Positions 18,604 through 29,147 of a stretch of DNA of 30,993 bases are shown piece after piece. Both the position numbers and the translations under genes were made by a program. Source of the DNA: Basidiobolus ranarum (lineage: Eukaryota; Basidiobolomycota; Basidiobolomycetes; Basidiobolales). The stretch spans positions 1 through 30,993 of the forward strand of contig JASJQH010000093.1 of the NCBI GenBank assembly GCA_040143965.1. Direction: 5' to 3'. Positions within the stretch are counted from its first letter, which is position 1, and each line of letters opens with the position of its first letter. Below the pieces are notes generated by a model. That model did no database searches and was not told the origin of the DNA. It saw nothing but the letters and a program-made list of their open reading frames with translations.

Positions 18604-21169
18604 ATGGAGGAGAAAATCTTTACCCCACTTATAGCTAGACCAGGTGTATGTAAAATTGGGAAGGTGGTCAAGATCGAGACAAATCACTGCCAATTTAGTT
18701 CACAAAGACCTATGGACATATATCATTATGATTTATCCATCTTTCCAGAGATTAAGAATCCAACCGTGAATAGAACATTGTTTGAAGAAATTAAACGAAG
18801 GTATAAAGATACCTTATTTGGTAGATACACTCTGGTTTATGATTCTGGTAAGAATGTCTATTCAAATGGTCTTTTACCTTTTGGGGAGGCAACTAGCGTG
18901 GAGGTAACTCGCTTAAAATTCCATCCCAGAGTCCCATTGTTAACAAGTATTCAAGGAACAATTGGAGGCTACCTCAGTCAAGCCGGGTACTACCTATACG
19001 ATCAAGTTAGTTAGAGTGGCCAAGATTCCAGTTCAAGCTCTTTTGGACTTTTTAAACGGTCGTTCGGGCCAGACATCGGCTAGTTTATCTTTTATCACCG
19101 CTATGGATGTACTCTTGAGGTATTATACTTCCATGGATTATTTTATCTGGGGAAATTCCATTTTCAGACCAGGTAAGAGCCACTCTTTAGGTGGTGGATT
19201 GGAGGCTTGGCGTGGTATATATCAATCGGTTAAACCAACTAGAGGTAAGCTATTACTGAACATCAATTCCACCGCAACCGCCTTTTACACCCCTGGCCCG
19301 CTACTGGATAGCATCGTAAATGTGTTGGGACGTCGAAACCCACGAGAATTAAGGTCAGGATTCACTGGTGAAGAAAGATCACATCTATTAAAGTTCTTCA
19401 AAGGAGTGACCATTAAAACCACTCATCGAGGGGCCAAGAATTTCAAGTACAAATTCGAGGGATTCTCGGAGAAAGGCGCGGATCAGACGTTCTTTCCTTC
19501 GAAAGATAGCGAATTGGACATTGGTGTTTCAACTTACTTCCATCAGACCTATAATATGAGACTGAATCATCCAACACTTCCATGTGTACTGGTCAAAAAG
19601 GGACAGGTTTGCTTACCGATCGAGGTTTGTGAAATTATCCCAGGTCACCGTTATAATGCGGCTAGATTAACCGAAGAGCATATCAGCAACATGATCAAAT
19701 TTTCAGCCATGAGTCCCTCAAATCGAATCAACGTAATCAACGACGGAATACGTACGTTAATCAACACCAACGGAAGTAACTTGGAAAAGTTCGGAGTGAG
19801 AGTAGACAATCGTATGATGAGAATCGAATCTAGAATCTTGGATCCACCAACATTACAATTCCATGAGAGTACTCCGAATCTTACTCCCGGTACAGGCATT
19901 TGGAATATGAATAATAAAAGACTTCATCGTACAGTTCCACTGAAGGTTTGGTCCGTGGTGAGCTTTGCTTCTCGTGCCGAGCAGCACATCAAACCTTTCC
20001 TGTACGAGTTGATTGATACCGGAAGGCACATGGGTATGGCAGTGGAGATGGATACCCCTCCAATTCTCCAGGCATCACGCGACGAGACTATCGAAGAAAT
20101 ACTAAAGAAAGCCTGGTACAGAGCGCACCATCAATCCGAAGATATTCCCCAGATCATACTCTGCATTCTGCCGGTGCGTGACCCTAGATTGTATTCCGAA
20201 ATCAAGCAGGTAAGTGAGACCTCAATTGGGGTAATCACGCAATGTGTAGTTGCTCGAAATGCATTGAACCCAGGTCGTGGTTATAAAATGTTTCTGTCTA
20301 ATTTGTGGTTAAAGATCAATACAAAATTGGGAGGGATAAATGTTCGGCTTAGTCAGCAGTCTAATATCACTCCAAAAATGACAACCGATGTTCCTATGAT
20401 CGTGGGTATCGATCTCTCTCATCCTAGCCCATTTGATAAACTTTCCCCTACCACAGCGGCGGTTGTAGTCTCCATCGATTCAAGTTTCGCACGCTATGTT
20501 ACTTCGTTTAGAGCACAAGAGGCAAGAAAAGAAACAGTAGCCGATATGGGATCCATGATGAAAGAGCTACTGCTGTTGTACAAACAACAATGCGGAAAAT
20601 ACCCCGAACAAATAATCATCTATAGAGATGGGATTTCCGAAGGACAGTTCGAAGAGGTAAAGCTTCGTGAAATCCGACCAATTTACGAGTTATTCGAAAA
20701 AGAAAAGCAACCCTTGAAAGTGACATATATAGTAGCCAGAAAACGTCACCATACCTTATTCTTTCCTACCGAAAGAGCATTCACCGATAACTCAGGGAAC
20801 TGCAAGCCAGGGACTCTAGTTGACACCACCATAACCCACCCAAGTGAGTTCGACTTTTATCTACAATCTCACGCTGGAATACAAGGCACCTCTAGACCTT
20901 GCCATTATTACGTTATATATGACGATAATAAATTTACCGCCGAGGAGTTACAAACGTTGACATTCAAACTTTGTTTCATTTATTGCCGTTCAACTCGTTC
21001 CACTTCAATCCCTGCCCCACAATACTACGCTCACTTGGCCGCAGGACGCGCACAGCTTCACTTCCGAAGTGGTTCCTGGAACGACCCGCGCAGTGAGGAT
21101 GGCCAAGGAACCCAAGAAACTTACAGAGGAGTCAAGCACGAATTGAAGACCCATATGTTTTACGTTTGA
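18604..21169 (+). CDS. AGO: Argonaute, slicer-competent
   Basis: Core RNA-silencing protein that binds small RNAs and cuts complementary targets. Exons 18604-18903 and 18956-21169 join over a 52-base intron, which restores the frame (FGEATSVE/EQLEATSVKPG), giving 837 residues. The N domain opens with RPGVCKIGKVVKIETNH; linker and PAZ occupy about 110-340 (PTLPCVLVKKGQVCLPIEVC, PGHRY); MID shows LYSEIK and VITQCV, with LKINTKLGG in place of the 5'-phosphate lysine region. In PIWI the catalytic tetrad is complete: Asp586 (GIDLSHP), Glu626 (EARKE), Asp658 (YRDGISEGQF) and His793 (YYAHL), at spacings close to human AGO2. The N terminus is short, without the Gly/Arg-rich extension of many eukaryotic AGOs. 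No Dicer or RNA-dependent RNA polymerase is in the window. Confidence 0.96.
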
Positions 21170-21499
21170 TATGAAGTCACAGTGACTCGCTAAATTCACT
21201 CAAAAATGCAACAGTGATGTACAAATCAAATGAAATGAATTAATCAATATTTGCGATTAGCAAGATGACTTTTAGCGAAGAGATAGATAAATAAATGAAA
21301 AAAGATGGGATAAATTGTATCTAGTTAGTCAATTTCAACACCAAATATATACCTAGGCTTTAAGAACCCCTTTTTTTTCAACAAGTAGGATAACTTAGTT
21401 GTTAACAAACTGTATATACAAAGCAGTTTACATTTACTTGGCTTTTCGTGTAGGTCTATCAGTTTTCCTTTGAAGTATAGACGACATTTGTTTGCTCAG
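21170..21499. other. Short intergenic region, Argonaute to DXO
   Basis: About 330 AT-rich bases with a T8 run near 21371. It must hold the Argonaute 3' end and the DXO promoter. No other feature recognised. Confidence 0.5.
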
Positions 21500-23125
21500 A
21501 TGTCAACCGAGAGAAAGCGGGTACACCAATACCAACCGGAAGCGCGTAAAGAGCGTCGTCTTTCATATAAAGACAACGAGTTCCCCATCTTCCCAATCGA
21601 ACGTTTCAATGACAAGCCAGCCCAGTTTCGTCAACCAGTCGAAATAGGTTCCTTCAGTTATGATAGTGAAAGAAACACGCGAATGGACGATTCTGAACTG
21701 GTTCGAGTTTTTTATTTTACTAAGGACTTTAGTTACTCCCATACGAATATTTTTCAGTTATACGTGTGTCAAAGAAGAAAGATGTCCTTTAAAGCCAGAA
21801 CAGTGCCTTGATTACTGACTACAACTATTTGGAATATTATGTAGAAATATTATTATCCTCCTGAGTTGAATTCTAGTTTGTCCGAAAATTACGAAAAATA
21901 TATTGAAAGAGACCAGAGTGTCCCCGAACATATCGACGCTTTACTTGAGTGCTTAACTCACGTAAAAGAAACCAAAAAAATCCCTGGAATGACGGAGGCC
22001 GACTTTGTAAGATAGTACATATAGGCTTATTCAATTGCTTCACTTAATCATCATTAATCATATCAAAGGTTTGCTATCGTGGAATTATGACCAAAATATT
22101 TTGCACTCCCTATTCAAGAAGAGACCCTTGGGAATTGGGTGCGACTCTCTACAAGGTATCTCCGCAAACTAAAGATTACCGATTGAATTGCCGTTATTGA
22201 TGATGCATTGTTAGGGGACGATTTACATCGAGGAGCACGAGACTGAACATAAAATACAGAATCGTAGTGGTATGACCTCTAGACATCATCTGATGTCATA
22301 CTGGGGGTACCGTTTCGAGTCTTTATGCACCATTCCTAAGCCACCTAGTGAGGTACAAGGAAAAGAAGATCCAGTGCTTGGGGACAGGAAGAAAGACATA
22401 GTAAATACTAACATTCAGTATTGCTCGGTAGTTCGCACCAAAATTGAAAACAAATCCATCATCATGGGTGCGGAGGTGGATTGCATCACTGGTATCTATC
22501 ATTCGCGTTAATCAGCTCGAGATCCCATTATTTATGATGTTCTACAATAGAGAAGAAGTCTAAAGATCCATTGAGGCAATATATCGAACTCAAAACCACG
22601 AAGCAATTCACTAGAGAAAGGGACCAACATAGCTTTGAGAAGTAAGTTGTATTCCTTTCCTGTTCACCTCCTCTGGCAATCACTAATGTTTCCATGTGCA
22701 CGTGCGTGTTAGGTTTAAGTTGATCAAATTCTGGGCACAATCCTTTCTACCTGGCATCCCGAGAGTTGTAGTAGGTTTTCGAGATGATGATGGGTACTTG
22801 AAATCCGTTCAAACACTAAACACCCTGGAGATTCCCCGAATGGTCCGTGGTAAAAATCTCTGGGTAAGAGTCACCTTTATCATATTAAGATGGAGTATTT
22901 TGTTCACCGATTTTCCTTTCTCTTGCTCTTTTTTCTTAATAGGATGCCAACGTTTGTATTAACTTTGCCAATTCCTTCTTGGATTGGTTGAAGAAACAAG
23001 TTACCGTAGACAACCCCAAAGCTACCTACACCATACAATTTAAAGAGCCCTTTAAGGCCATAGAGATCGTGTACTCAGGAGAAAAGAACAGCTTCTTGAC
23101 TGAGGATTTCTTAAGGAAATCATGA
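21500..23125 (+). CDS. RAI1: DXO/Rai1 family decapping nuclease
   Basis: Pyrophosphohydrolase, decapping and 5'-3' exonuclease that removes faulty mRNA caps and, as Rai1, partners the nuclear exonuclease Rat1. Seven exons (21500-21700, 21845-22006, 22069-22155, 22215-22491, 22551-22641, 22713-22863, 22943-23125) join to 383 residues, the usual length. The family signature [10 protein letters not shown] is in exon 1, then YYYPPEL in exon 2. The active site is complete: Glu185 in WGYRFES, Glu237/Asp239 in GAEVDC, Glu255 and Lys257 in IELKTTKQF, Gln282 in FWAQSFLPG, then VVGFRDDDG. The residue numbers and spacings nearly match human DXO. The 144-base first intron is the longest in the gene, and its donor could be at 21701 or six bases later. 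The gene ends 92 bases from the convergent membrane-protein gene. Confidence 0.95.
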
Positions 23126-23217
23126 TGTTTAGTTTAGATTTACAATAAGTTATATTGAGTGAATTGTAAATATTGTACCCTCTTGAGGTATTTACATATA
23201 AAGAAGGGGGTTTCTAC

Positions 23218-25038
23218 TTATTCCTGTTTAGATTTCACTGCTTTTATCCAATCCACCATTAAACATCCCAGATACTGTATCACTTCATCAGCCGCATAAA
23301 CGATGCTTTCTTTCCAACTAACAATGATCGGTTGGATCTCATGGTAGCCTTCTTTAGCGAGATGGATGATTCTCTCAATACACTCGGATATAGTATGCAA
23401 TGACTTGACTACATACTCAACAAATGTTGGCCATAGATATGCTCGTCCCCATTGAAGAGCGATGTGCATTCCCTTTCCAACATTCTTTCCCGCGTCTAAG
23501 CTCAACGAGAACAGATATTGGTAGAGCTCCCGAATCCTTGAAAAAAGCGGTTTGGATGAGCTGATTAGAGATTGAAGATTCGACGATACGATGGTAATAC
23601 TACTCTTAACAAGGTAAGGTAAAACTGATCGGGTGACTTGTTTGATTTTTCGACAGGTCAAGAAAGTTAGTGAAATCATCTGTTTCCAGCTATGAACAAT
23701 CCCCTTTTGAACCGGAATCCAGAGTTGAATCCCTCCAGTTTTCGTGTATTTTAGAGAACTCCGAAAGGAATGGCGTGCAACCCGGTGTAATCGCAAGGCG
23801 GTGGTAATGGTGTAGGAGTGTACTTGAGTAATGAAATTATAGACTCGCTTTAAAGTTTTACAATAAAAGTACTTGGATGCGTGATAGGCTTGGCTTAAGA
23901 TGGAATACGTTTTATCATATAATATCCTCAATCCATTGGTCATGAACATTCGTGACTTCGGAAGGGCCACTCTCCAAATCCACAGCATGGCTACTTTAAG
24001 CGAACGATATGAAACTTTCCAAATACTCAAAGTTAACGTGATAGAATGCTTCCGAAAAGTGGTTAAGAAATCATGATAGAAGCCACGAATCCGTTGGCCA
24101 GTGGGTAAGATATGCTTTTGTACACATCTATCCCAGACAGGTACGACTTTGGGAACAAGTTGGAAACAGTGGTCAAAAATTCTCTGGGTGAGTGTCTTTA
24201 AGTTACGTACGATGATAATTACTGTGGGCTTAATAAAAGCTTGAATGATTACTCCCATCTTGCGTGTATAATAACAGAGATCTCTAATATCCGAGAAGAA
24301 GTCAAATGCAAGTACTTGAAAGTATTGAAATATACGTTTTCCCAAGGACGAACCTCTCGAGGTAACCCAACAGATACTATCGAAACAAAATACTCTACAC
24401 GCTTGCAAAAGCGGACCTGTGAAGGAACTTGGAGCTGCGAATATGAGGGAGTGAAAAAAGTCCCATATAGTGTGGATACTACCATGAAGATAGTTGAGCA
24501 CTTTACGAAATAATCCAAAGGAGAAGCGGGAGATTAAATTCGACATCGGTACGACATGTTTAAAAAACACCTCGAGACAGTAATCCAGATAAACGGTGCT
24601 AGGAGTGATGACATATCGTTCCCAACGTCGAGGAATTGTTTGTTTAACAATTTCCGGTAAATGAGATAAATAGTTTATGTACCAAGAGAATAATGAAGGG
24701 ATCTTCACTAAGGTCCAAAGAAATCCATCGATGGAATAAAAAATACTGATCCGGAACAAAGCCCAGAATAGTCTAATGAGAAGAAATGCGAAGGCAAGGG
24801 GTACAAAAGGTAGTAGTAGAAAGTTATTTTTACTTGTCTTGACTGGTTCCAAAGTTGGAAAATCTTTTTTATTCAAATTCCCCTTCTCCTTCTCGAGTTT
24901 CCAGTTAGGAGTGTAATCCTTGACGACATATAAAAAACACCCCAAGAAGAGTAGAGCAGCTCCTATAATCTTTGGTGACAAAAAGAGTCTAGAGAGGGTT
25001 TCTGTCATTCGGACATCCTTGTAAAAAGCCCGAGCCAT
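23218..25038 (-). CDS. Unrecognised membrane protein, 606 residues, helix-rich
   Basis: Uninterrupted gene with no family that I recognise. From the ATG at 25038 it has 606 residues; the frame continues 34 codons upstream without another ATG. Two strong hydrophobic segments lie near the N terminus (about 23-39, IIGAALLFLGCFLYVV, and about 73-100, LLLPFVPLAFAFLLIRLFWA), separated by a charged loop with a KEKGNLNKK patch. The remaining ~480 residues are unusually rich in Arg, Lys, His, Tyr, Trp, Phe and Ile, with few acidic residues, and read as a series of amphipathic helices, with a mildly acidic tail ending VKSKQE. Such a build suits a protein anchored in the ER or another membrane, with basic amphipathic helices lying on a lipid surface; that is inference. 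It is one of the few long intronless genes here. Confidence 0.75.
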   Translation of the reverse strand: MARAFYKDVRMTETLSRLFLSPKIIGAALLFLGCFLYVVKDYTPNWKLEKEKGNLNKKDFPTLEPVKTSKNNFLLLPFVPLAFAFLLIRLFWALFRISIFYSIDGFLWTLVKIPSLFSWYINYLSHLPEIVKQTIPRRWERYVITPSTVYLDYCLEVFFKHVVPMSNLISRFSFGLFRKVLNYLHGSIHTIWDFFHSLIFAAPSSFTGPLLQACRVFCFDSICWVTSRGSSLGKRIFQYFQVLAFDFFSDIRDLCYYTRKMGVIIQAFIKPTVIIIVRNLKTLTQRIFDHCFQLVPKVVPVWDRCVQKHILPTGQRIRGFYHDFLTTFRKHSITLTLSIWKVSYRSLKVAMLWIWRVALPKSRMFMTNGLRILYDKTYSILSQAYHASKYFYCKTLKRVYNFITQVHSYTITTALRLHRVARHSFRSSLKYTKTGGIQLWIPVQKGIVHSWKQMISLTFLTCRKIKQVTRSVLPYLVKSSITIVSSNLQSLISSSKPLFSRIRELYQYLFSLSLDAGKNVGKGMHIALQWGRAYLWPTFVEYVVKSLHTISECIERIIHLAKEGYHEIQPIIVSWKESIVYAADEVIQYLGCLMVDWIKAVKSKQE

Positions 25039-25188
25039 CAGGAAACTTATAACATGATAAACTGTATTTAATGTACTTGGCAAAGGATGTGCAAAGCTAA
25101 ATGAGGATTTTGACCCTGACAATCCTAACAGGATGATCACTGATTAAATTCCTGAATCCTGATTGGAGCATCGCTATGAGAGCTATAT
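25039..25188. promoter_or_regulatory. Divergent promoter between membrane protein and small protein gene
   Basis: The two start codons are only 150 bases apart (or about 205 if the small gene starts at 25243). This leaves room for one shared bidirectional promoter. No specific motif could be named apart from an AGCTATATATG stretch near 25181. Confidence 0.45.
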
Positions 25189-25515
25189 ATGTGTGTAAAT
25201 GCGGCGACCACGGAGAGATATGCGTCTTTACATAAAACTATGATGGCACTAAGGAGCTCCCGTACACTTCAATTTTCCCTTCGTATCCTTTGTCAAGAAC
25301 AAACTAAACACCAGAGCCCTAGGTTGGGTAATGCGACTAGGGAGCCTGACTTGCGTAACATCAAATACGAATTATACAGGATAGACACGCACGGTGTAGA
25401 GTACGTTATGAAGTACTTTGACTCGATAACGGAGGCCCAAGCAGAGGCTGAGAGATACTCCGAACTAGGTCATAAACAAGGTTACTTTGTTCGTGAAAAA
25501 CTCAAAAGTTATTAA
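25189..25515 (+). CDS. Small basic protein, probably mitochondrial
   Basis: Single-exon open frame of 108 codons; product not recognised. Two in-frame ATGs at 25240 and 25243 are alternative starts. From the latter, the 90-residue protein opens MALRSSRTLQFSLRILCQEQ, an Arg/Ser/Leu-rich stretch without acids that looks like a mitochondrial presequence. A soluble domain follows: KYELYRIDTHGVEYVMKYFD, then ITEAQAEAERYSELGHKQGYFV, with alternating strand and helix character. The coherent folding pattern and clean start argue for a real gene. It may start at 25189 for a longer form. Confidence 0.55.
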   Translation: MCVNAATTERYASLHKTMMALRSSRTLQFSLRILCQEQTKHQSPRLGNATREPDLRNIKYELYRIDTHGVEYVMKYFDSITEAQAEAERYSELGHKQGYFVREKLKSY

Positions 25516-26086
25516 AGAGCATATATGCTATTGAATCCTATGTATGCTCCTTACTTATGTATCACATGACATGGGGAAATTCCATATTTAATCAATCTAG
25601 GCGAATACTTTACCGATCGGATTAGCTCAGACCGATGTCAGCAAGCACAAATCAAGTTCTGGGAATTTTGAGTGGTCACGGTTGCACTACTATCGCTCTA
25701 TCCTTGATTGATATAAATGGAACTCTTTGGGGATGGCAGTGTAGGGCTCAGTATCAGGTACACACATAATTGATATTGGTGCTTATATGGATTCCCCTTG
25801 TTTGTGTTAGAATGTTATAATATTCCAACGTTGGAGCTATAATTACCGATCCTGTTCGAAACTGTCTATTCTGGGCCAACTTAGGTACAACCAATTACAA
25901 AACCTGACCATATCAAGATAACAACCCCGGAGAATTGTTCGAATTTCCGTATTCAACCATATTAAATTCTAGGTGTTTGTTGATTTTTCATGGTGATTCT
26001 TTTTGCGTATTTTTTAGTACTTATGAAGTTATAAAATCTCTCATCTGTCAGCGAACCTACACCTTTTATTTTGTCTTTTACTAATC
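25516..26086. other. Intergenic region with a possible small or decayed gene
   Basis: About 570 bases before the CDF gene. From 25635 an ATG opens 41 codons (MSASTNQVLGILSGHGCTTI...) ending at a GTACAC donor-like site, and after a 51-base gap and TTAG a second open stretch continues with YNYRSCSKLS to a stop. A different frame of the second stretch reads VGAIITDPVRNCLFWANL, which looks more protein-like but does not splice in frame. It may be a small gene, a decayed host gene, or chance. Confidence 0.25.
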
Positions 26087-27579
26087 ATGTATGGAAGTAT
26101 CTCCGAATATCCATATGATCCTCTTGGACTCCAAGGTGTACGGGACAAATTGGAATTGTTGAAGAACACAGGTTCGAAACAAGTTCGACAGTACTATGAG
26201 AATCTGGTAATTAATACAAACCACATCCACTGTCTGCTACATCTTTGACTCATATGACACCCCATTAACCTTGTTATGTTTTCGTTCTATGTCAGGGTGA
26301 GATGTTAGACCGATTCTCTGATGTTGACATGATTCTTGCCCATCATGGTCCTTTTGATACCAATAGTTTGGGTACTGACGAAGTTAGAGAAGATACACCT
26401 TTGAAATTGATCAGAAATCAACGGAAAACATCCGAACACACCATTCGTCTAGCCATCAACATCAGTTTCTTCTTTAATCTTGTCTTATTCATCGTGAAAG
26501 TTTACACTGCTATCGCTTCCGGAAGTTTAGTAGTCATAGCTTCAACTATTGGTTAGTGCTTTATTCAACTCAGATGAAAATTCATGACATTCAATTCTAA
26601 CTATTCTCTATGCGAAGATTCGTTCATGGATTTGTTATCAGGAGCCATCATCTTTTACACTGCCACTGTTATTCGTCACGTCAATTACTATCATTATCCT
26701 ATCGGAAAGGTACCCTCATTCACAATCATGTTTCTATTGCTCCTCTGTATATTCATGGTTTTGATTATCTGTGTGTAGTCTCGTATGGAGCCCTTGGGAA
26801 TTATTATCTTTTCTGCTGTCATGATCACCTGTTTTTTCCAGGTTATGGTTACATCGTTTGAGAATTTGCTAGACCCAAACGCGCCTGAATTATTGATTAT
26901 GAGTCCATTGACCATAATGCTGTTGTTTAGTAACATTGTGGTCAAATTCTTGCTATGGATTTGGTGTCGCACAATGACATCTAGCAGTGTCCAAGCACTT
27001 GCCCAAGATCACATGAACGATGTCGTCTTCAACGTGTTCTCTACCGTCTTTCCTATTGTTGGTTAGTTGCTTCTCTTTCCTGGTTTTGAGTGGAACTTGT
27101 TATTCATAAGTGGTTATTTAGCGACCTCATTAAGTTGTTATTGGATCGATCCGTTCGGTGCCATCCTTCTTTCAATTTATATCATTGTTGATTGGATCCG
27201 AACTTGTACCGGTATGTCCTATTCATTTAGTTGCGTTGTTCGGACACTAACATTTACTCTGCTGTGACCTCTAGAAAACCTTCGCAGAATGTCTGGAGCA
27301 TCTGCCTCTGCCGAAGATATTCAGCAGTTTACTTATTTGACCTATAGGTATAGTAGCAGAATTCAAGAAGTTGATACAGTTCGTGCCTACTATGTTGGCG
27401 ATAGACTGTTCACTGAGATTGATATCGTCCTTCCACCTGATTGTCCGCTATCCGAGGCGCACGATATTGGTGAAGGTCTCCAAAATGCCTTAGAGAAGAT
27501 GGATATAGTGGAACGCGCGTTTGTTCATCTTGACTACAATTCAGACCACAAGATTGAACATCGCCACGCTTTGTTATAA
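26087..27579 (+). CDS. Cation diffusion facilitator, manganese-type
   Basis: Proton-coupled metal exporter of the CDF family. Six exons (26087-26206, 26296-26551, 26618-26709, 26779-27057, 27091-27211, 27275-27579) join to 390 residues with a cytosolic N terminus, six membrane segments and a C-terminal metal-sensing domain (about 290-390, EVDTVRAYYVGDRLFTEIDIVL, SEAHDIGEGLQNALE). The metal site in TM2 is Asp126-x3-Asp130 (DSFMDLLSG) and in TM5 Asp233-x3-Asp237 (QDHMNDVV). DxxxD in both helices is the mark of the manganese subgroup, while zinc carriers have HxxxD. Intron 4 (27058-27090) is only 33 bases but removes an in-frame stop and restores WNLLFISGYLATS in TM6. Likely vacuolar, Golgi or pre-vacuolar Mn2+ detoxification; location is inferred. 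Confidence 0.88.
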
Positions 27580-27935
27580 ATCAGATTCATCGCTTGTTCG
27601 AACCACTTTTGTACAGCCCCAAACCCTTTCTAATAGAATCTCTTGGTCTAGACTGACCTCAAATTGATGCATCATTATTTGCTATCCAAAAAGGCATTAA
27701 TTCCACATATTTTGATGAAATAAATTACTGATGCATTCCATGATCCCAGTTCGGTTGAAATTTTGTTGAAATGGGTATATCGGATTGGTTAAGGCATTGG
27801 TAATATGGCATATCTACAAAGAGTGCCTAAGTGGCTAATCAACATATCTTTCACCATGAAAAATGTAAGGGTTATGGATTTATTACTAGAAAATAGCCGC
27901 TAGCAACTTTCCATACTTTAAGCATCATCTAGGCC
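27580..27935. other. Intergenic spacer, CDF to DsbA-like gene
   Basis: About 355 AT-rich bases. Nothing recognisable beyond presumed 3' end and promoter sequences. Confidence 0.5.
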
Positions 27936-28885
27936 ATGGACTTTGACAAACTAAATCAAGCTTTGAATGTTGCTTCAACTCCATACTCCGGTGAGTACTC
28001 ACAGGTATACCCTTAGTTACTAGTGTTCTCACTAAACTTAATTTCTACCAAGGTCACCGAATTGGAGCTCGCGACGCCGCACATACTCTCGAATTTTACG
28101 TAGATTTTACAGTTAGTTTTTTTGAAATGAATGTAAATTCGTTCTGGTGTGCATCAAACTAAACATCTATCTTTAAAGTGTCCTTTTTCTCGTCGAATTT
28201 TCAACACACTTACGAAGGTCGGCATGTAGCAGATACCTCACCATCAACATGAACTAATGGTTTGTAATGTAATAGGAAGTCATCCCTAACATTCGAGCCA
28301 AGTTTGGAGACAGCGTTCAGTTTATTCTACGTCACCAAGTTCAACCTTGGCATCCTCAGAGTACACTTTTACACGAGGTGATATTCGTATAAAAATAGTT
28401 ATAATGGAATAGTAGATATTAACCATCGTACTTGATTTATAGGCATCTTTGGCAGCTGAGAAGGTAGACCCTAAGAAATTCCTAGCTTATGCAGAAAAAT
28501 TATTCGATGTTCAAAGAGAGTAAATCCACCTTTATTAGTTCATCTTTTTTACTTTCAATTATACTCACTTTTCACTCACTTCAGTTACTTTGATGAAGCT
28601 TGTCATAATCAAAGTCGTACACAAATGTATCAATCTCTGGCAGATCATGCTGCTTTCATCGGTATAAATCGAGAAGAATTCTTGGCATACCTTTCCATTC
28701 CAAATACCGAGCCTCGTAACAAAGGAAACAAAATCCATGAGGATTTAAAATATCACATAAAATTAGCTAGACAAAATGGAATCCATGTTTCGCCAACTGT
28801 CTTATTTGATGGTATAATTGACTCTACTGTATCTAGTTCTTGGGGATTAAATGAATGGAGAAATTGGTTCCAAACCAAGTTATAA
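27936..28885 (+). CDS. DsbA-like thioredoxin-fold protein with CPFS motif
   Basis: Six exons (27936-27990, 28053-28111, 28179-28217, 28276-28377, 28443-28519, 28585-28885) join to 210 residues. The strand LEFYVDFTCPFSRRIF carries Cys39-Pro-Phe-Ser42, a CxxS version of the CxxC active site of thioredoxin-fold DsbA/FrnE proteins. A helical insert follows (AEKVDPKKFLAYAEKLFDVQ, then AFIGINREEFLAYL), and then the cis-proline loop NGIHVSPTVLFDGI. The C terminus (GLNEWRNWFQTKL) is the last helix. CxxS forms usually act as glutathione-dependent reductases or isomerases, or bind thiols without oxidising. There is no signal peptide, so a cytosolic role is likely. The small exons (39 and 55 bases) are supported by frame continuity throughout. 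Confidence 0.85.
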
Positions 28886-29070
28886 ATTAAAATTATTTAT
28901 GTGGCTCTTTGTTAGTCCGTCATCGATAGTACTTCACCTGAATTTGTTATGGATCTATTATTGGATGTCTAGTGTTAGTGTTCTGCTGTTATCATGGTAG
29001 ACTGTATATTATTTCAGCCAGCTTGAAAGTTTGCAAGATTAACCGACTAAACGTTACTTCCAGTTGTACG

Positions 29071-29078
29071 TATATAAG
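29071..29078 (+). promoter_or_regulatory. TATA box of secreted repeat protein gene 1
   Basis: TATATAAG 70 bases before the ATG at 29148. The downstream paralogue has TATAAAAG at nearly the same distance (67 bases). Confidence 0.55.
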
Positions 29079-29147
29079 CCCATGTTACACCTTACTTGTT
29101 GCTTATCCATTTCTTGATATTTCAACATTGACTGCTACTTACACATT

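Noticed and set aside
18904-18955. Frame break in Argonaute as a sign of a pseudogene
   Set aside because: A 52-base intron with GTAACT and TTCAAG ends restores the frame exactly at a variable linker, and every downstream catalytic residue is intact.
24241-24513. Plus-strand open frame inside the membrane-protein gene
   Set aside because: It lies wholly opposite a 606-codon intact frame and shows no domain or start context.
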